This document shows positions 1 to 7,057 of a stretch of DNA of 13,765 nt, piece by piece. A program made the position numbers and the translations under genes. Within the stretch, counting starts at the first letter, position 1; every line of letters starts with the position of its first letter. The DNA lies in the NCBI GenBank assembly GCA_041628615.1, contig JBFKOW010000088.1, positions 1 to 13,765 on the forward strand, in the 5' to 3' direction. This stretch comes from JAMWZF01 sp041628615 (GTDB taxonomy: Bacteria > Pseudomonadota > Alphaproteobacteria > Rhodobacterales > Rhodobacteraceae). The notes below the pieces were generated by a model. The model worked only from the letters and a program-made list of their open reading frames with translations. It ran no database searches and was not told the DNA's origin.

Positions 1-135
1 CTGCTCGGCAGGCTGGACGACCTGCTCGCCGCGATCTCGGCGGACGGGACGCTGGGCCGGCTGCAGGCCGACTGGTTGCAGATCGACCAGGGCGATGTCG
101 TGGCCGATTGCGTGAAGCCCCTGCCCCTGTCGTGA
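1..135 (+). CDS. ABC transporter solute-binding protein, family 3 (C-terminal fragment)
   Basis: The open frame enters from the left edge and stops at TGA 133-135, leaving 44 codons. The peptide has the usual end of a family 3 periplasmic binding protein: an amphipathic helix followed by the pattern 'I-S-A-D-G-T-L-x-x-L-x-x-x-W', which also ends the two complete binding proteins downstream. Unlike them it carries about 17 more residues after the Trp, including a cysteine (VADCVKP). It lies 27 nt before the next binding-protein gene on the same strand, so it is probably the first of at least three binding proteins in one operon. The start, signal peptide and ligand-binding residues are outside the window. 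The assignment rests on the C-terminal pattern and on context. Confidence 0.7.
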   Translation: MLGRLDDLLAAISADGTLGRLQADWLQIDQGDVVADCVKPLPLS

Positions 136-162
136 CCCCATGACCCAGGAAGGACCGCCCTC

Positions 163-921
163 ATGACCCGCCGATCCCGCCCCGTCGCGACGCTCGCCGC
201 GATCCTTGCCGGCCTCCTTGCCGCCGCCGGACTGTCCCCGGCCCCCGGTCAGGCGGATAGCCACGCGGTGATCCGGGTCGGCACCGAGGGGGTCTATCCG
301 CCCTACAACTTCGTCGGTGACGACGGCAAGCTCGCGGGCTTCGACATCGATGTCGGCACCGAGGTCTGCGCCCGCGCCGGGCTGACCTGCGAATGGGTGG
401 TCAACGACTGGGACTCGATCATCCCGAACCTCGTGGCGGGCAATTACGATGTGATCATCGCGGGCATGTCGATCACCGAGAGCCGGGACGCGGTGATCGA
501 CTTCACCGAGACCTACGGGCTGCCCGACGCCTCGACCTACGCCGCGCTGTCGGCCGATCTCGACCTCGCCACGGCCCGGGTCGCGGTGCAGGTGAACACC
601 GTGTCGTCGGCCTACATCGCCGGGACCGGCGCGGTCATGGTGGAGTATCCCGACCCGGACGACACCGTCGCGGCGGTGCTGGGCGGCGAGGCCGACGCGG
701 TCTTCGCCGACCGGGAATACCTGCAACCCTTCGTCGACCAGACGCCCGGCCTCGTGTTCCTCGGCGGCGACGTCTTCATCGGCGACGGCACCGCGATGGG
801 CGTCCGGGAGAGCGACGCGGCGCTGCGCGAGACCCTGAGCGCCGCGATCCGGTCGATGAAGGAGGACGGAACGCTGAACCGGCTGATCGAGACCTGGCTG
901 CCCGGCGCGGCAACCTTCTGA
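163..921 (+). CDS. Periplasmic amino-acid-type ABC transporter solute-binding protein (family 3), copy A
   Basis: A 252-residue periplasmic protein expected to capture a polar amino acid or related amine and deliver it to the permeases encoded downstream. Residues 1-31 form a signal peptide: Arg-rich start, Ala/Leu core, and a likely cleavage after GQA. The mature part follows the HisJ/ArgT/GlnH layout: an N-terminal strand with YPPYNF (45-50), a Cys pair at C69 and C76 that could form a disulfide, the binding loop G-M-S-I-T with S103 and R108 (the Arg that usually grips the substrate carboxylate), and the second-lobe Asp at D183. It ends with the D-G-T-L helix and Trp. The start is well set by AGGAAGGA at 147-154, eight bases before the ATG. 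It is clearly paralogous to the next gene, sharing long blocks such as LTCEW and DSIIPNL. The ligand cannot be read from sequence. Confidence 0.93.
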   Translation: MTRRSRPVATLAAILAGLLAAAGLSPAPGQADSHAVIRVGTEGVYPPYNFVGDDGKLAGFDIDVGTEVCARAGLTCEWVVNDWDSIIPNLVAGNYDVIIAGMSITESRDAVIDFTETYGLPDASTYAALSADLDLATARVAVQVNTVSSAYIAGTGAVMVEYPDPDDTVAAVLGGEADAVFADREYLQPFVDQTPGLVFLGGDVFIGDGTAMGVRESDAALRETLSAAIRSMKEDGTLNRLIETWLPGAATF

Positions 922-1036
922 GGCCGGACGGAGAAAACGCTTTGGGACTGGCAGGATCACGGGCAGGGCATTATCGTCGCTCCCCGGAACCGGTCCGAAC
1001 CACAAGCGCGACCGGGATCAACACAGGGAGACCGAC

Positions 1037-1756
1037 ATGAAACTGACTTTGACCACCGCCGCCCTGGCGCTTGTCGCCGGGATGGCCCTGGCCGACGGCC
1101 ACTCCGTGGTGCGGATGGGCACCGAGGGCGCCTATCCTCCGTGGAACTACATCAACGATGCCGGCGAGGTGGACGGGTTCGAGCGCGAACTGGGCGACGA
1201 GCTTTGCGCCCGCGCCGGGCTGACCTGCGAATGGGTGACGAACGAGTGGGACTCGATCATCCCGAACCTCGTCAGCGGCAACTACGACACGATCATCGCC
1301 GGCATGTCGATCACCGACGAGCGGGACGCGGTGATCGACTTCACCCAGGCCTACACGCCGCCCGATCCCTCGGCCTACCTCGCGCTGTCGGCGGACGTTG
1401 ACCTCGAAGGCGGCGTCGTGACGGCGCAGACCGGCACCATCCAGGCCGCGTTCGTGGCCGAACAAGGCTGGACGCTGGTGGAATTCGCCACCCCCGAGGA
1501 AACCATCGCCGCCGTCATCAACGGCGAGGCCGACGCGGTGCTGGCGGACAAGTCCTACCTCTCGGGCGCGATGGAAGGCCGGCCCGAGCTGGTGATGCTC
1601 GAGCGCGAGGAGATGATCGGCGGCGGCGTCGGCATGGGCTTCCGCGAAAGCGACGCCGAGCTGCGGGCCAAGTTCGACGCGGCCATCGACTCGATGAAGG
1701 CCGACGGCACGCTGAACGCGCTGATCGAGAAGTGGGAAGTGGCCTCGCTGTTCTGA
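1037..1756 (+). CDS. Periplasmic amino-acid-type ABC transporter solute-binding protein (family 3), copy B
   Basis: A 239-residue periplasmic binding protein and tandem paralogue of the gene before it. Signal peptide at residues 1-19 with probable cleavage at ALA/DGHS. Conserved family 3 features are YPPWNY (33-38), the Cys pair C57/C64, the ligand loop with S91 and R96, second-lobe D171, and the terminal D-G-T-L-x-x-x-I-x-x-W helix. Compared with copy A, differences cluster in the N-terminal strand and the second lobe, so the two may bind different but related ligands. GGGAGA about seven bases before the ATG is a good ribosome-binding site. The 115-nt gap from copy A holds no gene and no strong terminator that I can see. 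A very stable hairpin follows the stop codon, before the permease genes. Confidence 0.94.
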   Translation: MKLTLTTAALALVAGMALADGHSVVRMGTEGAYPPWNYINDAGEVDGFERELGDELCARAGLTCEWVTNEWDSIIPNLVSGNYDTIIAGMSITDERDAVIDFTQAYTPPDPSAYLALSADVDLEGGVVTAQTGTIQAAFVAEQGWTLVEFATPEETIAAVINGEADAVLADKSYLSGAMEGRPELVMLEREEMIGGGVGMGFRESDAELRAKFDAAIDSMKADGTLNALIEKWEVASLF

Positions 1757-1779
1757 TCCGCGCCGAGGCGAACGAAACG

Positions 1780-1810
1780 GGCGCCGGGCCGGCAGGGCCG
1801 GGCCGGCGCC
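1780..1810 (+). promoter_or_regulatory. Strong GC-rich intercistronic hairpin between binding protein and permease
   Basis: The arms GGCGCCGGGCCGGC (1780-1793) and GCCGGGCCGGCGCC (1797-1810) pair over 14 positions with a single G/G mismatch and a 3-nt AGG loop. There is no T-run after it, so it does not look like an intrinsic terminator. Hairpins at this point of ABC importer operons often protect the upstream binding-protein mRNA from 3' exonucleases or reduce read-through, so that binding protein exceeds permease. That role is inferred from position. Confidence 0.6.
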
Positions 1811-1847
1811 ACCGGATACGGGGTCGGCACGCACCGCCCCGACCAAC

Positions 1848-1855
1848 GAGGGGGA
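1848..1855 (+). promoter_or_regulatory. Shine-Dalgarno sequence that points to an ATC start
   Basis: GAGGGGGA at 1848-1855 is a strong ribosome-binding site. Six bases later comes ATC (1862-1864), in frame with the permease. No ATG, GTG or TTG occurs in this frame between the preceding stop (1754-1756) and the ATG at 1910. That ATG lies 54 nt beyond the Shine-Dalgarno and has no site of its own just upstream (GACCTGCAGTGG precedes it). The element therefore decides the start of the downstream CDS. Confidence 0.55.
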
Positions 1856-1861
1856 CGCGTC

Positions 1862-2743
1862 ATCTTTGGATTCTGCACCGACCCCGCCGCGCTGGGCGAC
1901 CTGCAGTGGATGCTGTGCTACCTGACCACGGGCAAGCACATGGCGCTCTACTGGGCCTTCGTGACGGTCCTGACGCTGCTGGCGATCACCGCGCCGCTGG
2001 CGCTCGCCTTCGGCTTCGTCGGCGCGATGGCGGCGCGCGGACCGGCGCCGGTGTCGTGGCTGGGACGGGGCTACATCGCCATCGTCCGGGGCGTGCCCGA
2101 CATCGCCTTCTTCCTGTTCTTCGTGATCGCGCTGGACCAGTTCTTCGAATGGATCCGGCACGAATGGAAATGCCCCGACTGGGATCAGCCGATCCGGCAG
2201 GGCAACGATTTCATCGTCTGCACCGAGGCCAAGCTGCCGCTGGGCAACGCGCCGCAGTGGATGCACGAGACCTACGGCTTCATGCTGGCCGCGCTGACCT
2301 TCGCCATCGTCTTCGGCGCCTTCGCCGCGAACGTCCTCTACGGCGCGATGCGGGCGGTGCCGCGGGCGCAGATCGAGACCGCCGAAGCCTACGGCATGTC
2401 GCACCGGCAGGCGTTCTGGCGGATCCTCGTGCCGCAGATGTGGGTCTATGCCCTGCCCGGCCTGTCGAACCTCTGGATGGTGCTGATCAAGGCCACCCCG
2501 CTGCTGTTCCTGCTGGGCGTCGAGGACATCGTCTACTGGGCGCGTGAACTGGGCGGGACCAAGACGCCGCAGTTCACCGACTACCCGCATGGCGACTGGC
2601 GGGCGTGGTATTTCCTGTTCCTGCTGGTCTTCTACCTGGCCTTCACGCGGGTTTCCGAGATCGCGCTGGGCCGGATCATGGCGCGCCTGACGCGCGGACA
2701 GGCCACCGCCGGCGGCGAGGCCCAGCGCAAGGTGGCGGCATGA
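1862..2743 (+). CDS. Amino-acid-type ABC transporter permease (HisQ/HisM family), subunit 1; probable ATC start
   Basis: Integral inner-membrane subunit forming half of the transport channel. From the ATC at 1862 it has 293 residues; from the conservative ATG at 1910 it has 277. It shows several hydrophobic spans, a long polar periplasmic-type insertion after the second span (FEWIRHEWKCPDWDQ to NAPQWMHETYG) and the cytoplasmic EAA loop (ETAEAYGMSHRQAFWRILVPQ) that docks on the ATPase. The upstream-encoded stretch FGFCTDPAALGDLQW reads as real protein leading into the first membrane segment and follows a strong Shine-Dalgarno, which is why the longer form is preferred. The gene lies 105 nt after the binding protein, and its stop overlaps the next start as ATGA. 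No ATPase gene is in the window. Function is secure; the start is not. Confidence 0.9.
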   Translation: MFGFCTDPAALGDLQWMLCYLTTGKHMALYWAFVTVLTLLAITAPLALAFGFVGAMAARGPAPVSWLGRGYIAIVRGVPDIAFFLFFVIALDQFFEWIRHEWKCPDWDQPIRQGNDFIVCTEAKLPLGNAPQWMHETYGFMLAALTFAIVFGAFAANVLYGAMRAVPRAQIETAEAYGMSHRQAFWRILVPQMWVYALPGLSNLWMVLIKATPLLFLLGVEDIVYWARELGGTKTPQFTDYPHGDWRAWYFLFLLVFYLAFTRVSEIALGRIMARLTRGQATAGGEAQRKVAA

Positions 2744-3546
2744 GCTGCATCGAGACCATCCAGGCCTATGGCCTGCGCTCCATCGGGATCGGCGAACGGC
2801 TGCTCCCGCGAGAGGGCTACACGCTCTGCGAGCATTTCACCCTGATCGGGTCGGGGATGATCTGGAACGTCTATTTCGGCCTGCTGGCGCTTGCCTTCGG
2901 CTTCTTCCTCGCCACCGCCTTGGCGATGGGCAAGGCCGCCTCGAACCCGTGGCTGCGCAAGCCCTCCGAATGGTTCATCTTCGTGTTCCGGGGCTCGCCG
3001 CTGTTCATCCAGTTCTTCTTCGCCTACTTCCTGTTCCTGTCGCTGAAGTCGCAATTCGCCTTCTTCGACGCCTTCACCTCGGCCTGGCTCGGGGCGCTGA
3101 TCGTGCTGTTCCTGAACACCGCGGCCTATTCCGGCGAGATCTTCTACGGCGCCTACCTGTCGATCCCGAGGGGCGATCTCGAGGCGGCGGACGCCTACGG
3201 CTTCTCGGGCTGGTCCAAGTTCCGCAAGATCACCTGGCCGACGATGCTGCGGCTGGCCTGGCCGGCCTACACCAACGAGGCGATCTTCCTTTTCCACGCC
3301 ACGACGCTGGTGTATTTCTCCGGCTTCCCGGCGTGGCAGCAACGCGGCGATGCGCTGTATTACGCCAACTTCTTCGCCGACAAGACCTTCAACCCCTTCG
3401 TGCCCTACCCGATCCTGGCCTTCTATTTCATCCTCCTCACGCTGACGCTGATCGGCCTGTTCGGGCTGATGAACCGTCGGCTGAACCGGCACCTGCCACA
3501 GGACCGCCGGGCAAGGATGCGCGTGCGGCCCGTTCTTCTCCGGTAA
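2740..3546 (+). CDS. Amino-acid-type ABC transporter permease (HisQ/HisM family), subunit 2
   Basis: Second inner-membrane permease subunit, 268 residues. The ATG at 2740 overlaps the previous stop (ATGA), and AAGG at 2729-2732 supplies a ribosome-binding site, implying translational coupling and one-to-one synthesis with subunit 1. After a polar head of about 35 residues come hydrophobic spans (MIWNVYFGLLALAFGFFLA, then LFIQFFFAYFLFL), the EAA loop LEAADAYGFSGWSKFRKITWP, and a last span before a basic tail. The same frame is open upstream to 2605, but that part is only the shadow of subunit 1. The two permeases presumably form a heterodimer served by the binding proteins and by an ATPase encoded elsewhere, most likely just left of the window. 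Confidence 0.93.
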   Translation: MSCIETIQAYGLRSIGIGERLLPREGYTLCEHFTLIGSGMIWNVYFGLLALAFGFFLATALAMGKAASNPWLRKPSEWFIFVFRGSPLFIQFFFAYFLFLSLKSQFAFFDAFTSAWLGALIVLFLNTAAYSGEIFYGAYLSIPRGDLEAADAYGFSGWSKFRKITWPTMLRLAWPAYTNEAIFLFHATTLVYFSGFPAWQQRGDALYYANFFADKTFNPFVPYPILAFYFILLTLTLIGLFGLMNRRLNRHLPQDRRARMRVRPVLLR

Positions 3547-3558
3547 GAGACCCACCCC

Positions 3559-4890
3559 ATGTCCTGGCTCCACGAGCACCCCGAAATCCGCAGCCTCCGG
3601 GTTGCCGCCGCAGACCTGAACGGCATCGCCCGCGGCAAGCGGATGCCCGCGTCCTCGGCCGACGAGGTGTTCGCGAAGGGCACCCGGTTCCCGTTCTCGG
3701 TGATGAACCTCGACATCTGGGGCGAGGACATCGACGACAGCCCGCTGGTCTTCGAGGCCGGCGACCCGGACGGGGTGCTGATGCCGACCGAACGGGGCTT
3801 CCTGCCGATCCCGTGGCTCGACACGCCCTCGGCGCTGCTGCCGATCTGGATGTTCCGCGAGGATGGCCGGGCATTCGACGGCGACCCGCGGCAGGCGCTG
3901 GCGCGGGTGCTGGAGCGCTACGCGGCGAAGGGGCTGATCCCGGTGGTCGGCACGGAGCTGGAATTCTACCTCGTCGACGACAGCGGCACCGACCTCAAGG
4001 TCCCGCCCTCGCCCCGGTCGGGCAAGCGGCGGCCGGGGGCCGAGATCCTGTCGCTGCGGGCGCTCGACGCCTTCGACACGTTCTTCAGCGATCTCTACGA
4101 CGGCTGCTCTGCGATGGGCATCCCCGCCGACACCGCGATCTCCGAGGCCGGCCTCGGCCAGTTCGAGATCAACCTGATGCACGTGCCCGACGCGCTGCGC
4201 GCCGCCGACGACGCCTGGCTGTTCAAGATGCTGGTGCGCGGGCTGGCCCGCAAGCACGGCTTCGCCGCGTCGTTCATGGCCAAGCCCTACCCGGCCTATT
4301 CCGGCAGCGGGATGCATGTCCATGTCTCGGTGCTCGACAATGCCGGCGGCAACATCTTCGCCGACGGGTCGGACGCCGGCAGCCCGGCGCTGCGGCAGGC
4401 CATCGCGGGCTGCCTCGCGGCGATGCCGGGCTCCGGGCTGATCTTCGCGCCGCACGGCAATTCCTACGACCGGCTGGTGCCCGGGTCCCATGCCCCGACG
4501 GGGGTGTCCTGGGCCTACGAGAACCGGACCACGGCGATCCGGGTGCCGGGCGGCTCGCCGCGGGCGCGGCGGCTGGAGCACCGGGTGGCGGGCGGCGACG
4601 TGAACCCCTACCTGATGCTGGCCGCGGTGCTGGGGGCGGCGCTGATCGGGATCGAGGACGGCATGGCCCCGCCCGACCCGATCACCGGCAACGCCTACGA
4701 CCTCAAGCTGCCGCAGATCCCCGGCACCTGGGGCGCGGCGATCGACGCCTTCGAGGCCGACCCGCTGATCGAACGGATCTTCCCCGCCGAACTGATCCGC
4801 AACCTGGTCGCGACCAAGCGGCAGGAACTGCACTACTTCAGCGAGCTCAGCACCGGCGAAAGGGTCGACCTCTACCTCGACACCGTCTGA
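3559..4890 (+). CDS. Glutamine-synthetase-family ligase (PuuA-like gamma-glutamylamide synthetase), copy 1
   Basis: A 443-residue cytoplasmic ATP-dependent ligase of the GS type I fold, expected to join the gamma-carboxylate of glutamate to an amine. Visible active-site elements in order: metal-binding T-E-L-E-F (E133, E135), EAGLGQFE (E196, E203), the nucleotide/metal loop SGSGMHVHVS with H253, NSYDRL with R305, WAYENRTTAIRVP (319-330), and RRLEHR with R338 and E340. The N-terminus (DLNGIARGKRMP) matches the GS beta-grasp domain of PuuA-like enzymes. Relative to GlnA, the loop around the adenylylated Tyr is short, so control by adenylylation is unlikely. It starts 12 nt after the permease gene, so it is co-transcribed with the importer. 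Its substrate might be putrescine, another amine or an amino acid; sequence alone does not decide. Confidence 0.88.
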   Translation: MSWLHEHPEIRSLRVAAADLNGIARGKRMPASSADEVFAKGTRFPFSVMNLDIWGEDIDDSPLVFEAGDPDGVLMPTERGFLPIPWLDTPSALLPIWMFREDGRAFDGDPRQALARVLERYAAKGLIPVVGTELEFYLVDDSGTDLKVPPSPRSGKRRPGAEILSLRALDAFDTFFSDLYDGCSAMGIPADTAISEAGLGQFEINLMHVPDALRAADDAWLFKMLVRGLARKHGFAASFMAKPYPAYSGSGMHVHVSVLDNAGGNIFADGSDAGSPALRQAIAGCLAAMPGSGLIFAPHGNSYDRLVPGSHAPTGVSWAYENRTTAIRVPGGSPRARRLEHRVAGGDVNPYLMLAAVLGAALIGIEDGMAPPDPITGNAYDLKLPQIPGTWGAAIDAFEADPLIERIFPAELIRNLVATKRQELHYFSELSTGERVDLYLDTV

Positions 4891-4984
4891 CCGCCTGACC
4901 GGCGGCCCCGCGCAGGCCTCTCGGCCCCGCTTGCGCCGGTCCTGCGCCCGGCCTACATGGGATCGTCCAATTGACTGGTGATCC
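4891..4984 (+). other. Intercistronic region with two possible hairpins
   Basis: This 94-nt gap between copy 1 ligase and the amidotransferase has no coding potential that I can support. CCGCC-TGACC-GGCGG (4891-4905) forms a small hairpin directly after the stop, and GCGCAGG (4910-4916) pairs with CCTGCGC (4941-4947). Neither is followed by a T-run. They may stabilise or process the mRNA. A modest GGTGA precedes the next ATG. Confidence 0.4.
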
Positions 4985-5665
4985 ATGAAGATCGGTATCC
5001 TTCTGACCGGCCATGTCCCGGAGGCGCTGGCCCCGGAACTGGGCGACTATGACGGGATGTTCATGTCGCTGCTGCGCGGCGAGGACTTCTCCTTCGAAAC
5101 CTGGAACGTGGTCGACATGGTGTTTCCGCCGGGCCCCGAGGCGGCGGACGGCTGGCTGATCACCGGATCGCGGCACGGCGCCTACGAGGACCTGCCCTTC
5201 ATCCCGCCGCTCGAGGACTTCATCCGCGCCGCCCACGCCGCGGACCGGCCTCTTGTCGGCGTCTGCTTCGGCCATCAGATCGTCGCCCAGGCGCTCGGCG
5301 GCAAGGTCGAGAAGTTCCCCGGCGGCTGGTCGGTGGGACGGCAGGGCTACAACTGGCAGGGCAGCACCGTCCACCTCAACGCCTGGCACCAGGACCAGGT
5401 CGTCGAGCGGCCCGAGGGCGCGACCGTGGTCGCCTCCAGCGATTTCTGCGCCAATGCGGCGCTGCTCTACGGCGACCGGATCTTCACCGTCCAGGCCCAC
5501 CCGGAATACGGCCCGGCGGAACTGGGCGGGCTGATCACGCACCGCTCCGCCGCGGTGGAGCCCGACCGCGTCGCCGCGGCGCGCGAAACCCTCGCCGACC
5601 CCCTCGACAGCGCCGAAGTCGGCCGGATGATGGGCCGGTTCTTCCGTGAAAGGCGGATCGCATGA
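4985..5665 (+). CDS. Class I glutamine amidotransferase-like hydrolase (possible gamma-glutamyl amide hydrolase)
   Basis: A 226-residue cytoplasmic protein with a complete class I amidotransferase triad: nucleophile C94 in GVCFGHQI, H172 and E174 in AHPEY. The oxyanion-type sequence ITGSRHGAYED (59-69) is also as expected. It is a stand-alone domain without a synthetase partner, like GuaA-related single-domain amidotransferases. Lying between two gamma-glutamyl ligase genes, it most plausibly cleaves a gamma-glutamyl product late in the pathway, the job done by PuuD in E. coli putrescine catabolism. It could instead pass ammonia from glutamine to a partner enzyme. The stop overlaps the next ATG by four bases (ATGA), so it is translationally coupled to copy 2 ligase. 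Family assignment is firm; the exact reaction is inferred. Confidence 0.85.
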   Translation: MKIGILLTGHVPEALAPELGDYDGMFMSLLRGEDFSFETWNVVDMVFPPGPEAADGWLITGSRHGAYEDLPFIPPLEDFIRAAHAADRPLVGVCFGHQIVAQALGGKVEKFPGGWSVGRQGYNWQGSTVHLNAWHQDQVVERPEGATVVASSDFCANAALLYGDRIFTVQAHPEYGPAELGGLITHRSAAVEPDRVAAARETLADPLDSAEVGRMMGRFFRERRIA

Positions 5666-7014
5666 ACAACCTTCAGCGCCTGCCCGCCGCGGCACAGCTC
5701 TACGTCGACAACCACCCGCTCGACGAGGTGGAGTGCGTGATCGCCGACCTGCCGGGCATCGCCCGCGGCAAGGCGGTTCCGGCGGCGAAATTCGACCGCA
5801 TGGCCCATTTCCACCTGCCCAACTCGATCTTCTTCCAGACCATCACCGGCGACTGGGGCGACGAGGCGGCGGGCGACGACTGGACCGAGCCGGACATGAT
5901 CCTGAAACCGGACATGGAGACGGCGACCGCGGCCCCCTGGGCCGATGACGGGACGCTGCAGGTGATCCACGACGCCTTCGACCAGAAGGGCCGCCCGGTG
6001 CCGATCGCGCCGCGCAACGTGCTCAAGCGGGTCTGCAATCTCTACCGCGAGAAGGGCTGGACCCCGGTGGTCGCGCCGGAGATGGAGTTCTACCTGATCG
6101 GCCGCAACATCGACCCGTCGAAGGCGATCCTGCCGATGACCGGTCGCACCGGCCGCCCGGCCGCCGCCCGGCAGGCCTACTCGATGGCCGCGGTGGACGA
6201 ATACGGCCCGGTGATCGACGACATCTACCACTTCGCCGAGATCCAGGGCTTCGAGATCGACGGCATCACCCAGGAAGGCGGCGCCGGGCAGGTCGAGATC
6301 AACCTGCGCCACGGCGACCCGGTGAAGCTCGCCGACGAGATCTTCTACTTCAAGCGGCTGATCCGCGAGGCGGCGCTGAAGCACGACTGCTTCGCCACCT
6401 TCATGGCCAAGCCGATCGAGGGCGAGCCGGGCAGCGCGATGCACATCCACCACTCGGTGATGGACGCCAAGGGGCGCAACATCTTCGCCGGGCCCCACCG
6501 CGGCGAGACGGACGCCTTCTTCCAGTTCATTGGCGGCCTGCAGGAACACCTGCCGGCGGCGATCGCCCTGCTGGCGCCCTACGTCAACTCGTTCCGGCGC
6601 TACGTGAAGGACCACTCGGCGCCGATCAACCTCGAATGGGGCCGGGACAACCGGACCACCGGCATCCGGGTGCCGGTCTCGGACGCCGACAGCCGCCGGA
6701 TCGAGAACCGACTCGCGGGGATGGACTGCAACCCCTACATCGGGATCGCCGCCTCGCTGGCCTGCGGCTACCTCGGGCTGCGCGACGAGATCCGCCCGGA
6801 CAAGCGCTATCACGGCGACGCCTACGAGGCCGAGGACGAGATCCCGCGCGGGGTCTACGCCGCGCTCGACCTGTTCGATGCCTCCACCGCCCTGCAGGAG
6901 GTGCTGGGCCCCGAGTTCTGCCGCGTCTACAGCGCCGTGAAGCGGGCCGAGTACGACGAGTTCCTGCAGGTCATCAGCCCCTGGGAGCGGGAACACCTCC
7001 TGCTGAACGTATGA
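5662..7014 (+). CDS. Glutamine-synthetase-family ligase (PuuA-like gamma-glutamylamide synthetase), copy 2
   Basis: A 450-residue GS type I fold ligase, divergent from copy 1. Its active-site series is complete: APEMEF (E140, E142), EGGAGQVE (E205, E212), GSAMHIHHS with H261, NSFRRY (309-314), WGRDNRTTGIRVP (326-338), and SRRIENR with R346 and E348. ADLPGIARGKAVP (28-40) marks the N-terminal domain. Its first 100 residues differ widely from copy 1 and it carries its own insertion (ITGDWGDEAAGDDW), so this is an old paralogue rather than a recent duplication. The AAAGG at 5649-5653 and the ATGA overlap with the amidotransferase fix the start. Two different ligases in one operon could glutamylate two substrates or form a mixed oligomer. 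This copy is closest in overall look to gamma-glutamylputrescine synthetases. Confidence 0.88.
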   Translation: MNNLQRLPAAAQLYVDNHPLDEVECVIADLPGIARGKAVPAAKFDRMAHFHLPNSIFFQTITGDWGDEAAGDDWTEPDMILKPDMETATAAPWADDGTLQVIHDAFDQKGRPVPIAPRNVLKRVCNLYREKGWTPVVAPEMEFYLIGRNIDPSKAILPMTGRTGRPAAARQAYSMAAVDEYGPVIDDIYHFAEIQGFEIDGITQEGGAGQVEINLRHGDPVKLADEIFYFKRLIREAALKHDCFATFMAKPIEGEPGSAMHIHHSVMDAKGRNIFAGPHRGETDAFFQFIGGLQEHLPAAIALLAPYVNSFRRYVKDHSAPINLEWGRDNRTTGIRVPVSDADSRRIENRLAGMDCNPYIGIAASLACGYLGLRDEIRPDKRYHGDAYEAEDEIPRGVYAALDLFDASTALQEVLGPEFCRVYSAVKRAEYDEFLQVISPWEREHLLLNV

Positions 7015-7057
7015 TCCGGCGCGTCCCGACGCGGGAGGCAATGGGCGGAGGCGGCCT

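Noticed and set aside
971..2590. Long minus-strand open frame (539 codons) opposite the binding protein and permease genes
   Set aside because: Its translation is rich in Arg, Gly, His and Ala without domain pattern, as expected from the antisense of GC-rich coding DNA. The plus-strand genes are unambiguous.
3559..4890. Housekeeping glutamine synthetase GlnA
   Set aside because: The enzyme is shorter than GlnA, has a reduced loop around the adenylylation Tyr, a PuuA-like N-terminus, and lies in a catabolic operon with a second ligase.
2632..4986. 784-codon minus-strand open frame
   Set aside because: It spans several well-supported plus-strand genes and has low-complexity composition (RRR, GRG, PDQ). 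It is an antisense shadow of high-GC codons.
5467..7041. 524-codon minus-strand open frame opposite ligase 2
   Set aside because: Antisense shadow: no recognisable motif, while the opposite strand carries a complete GS active site.
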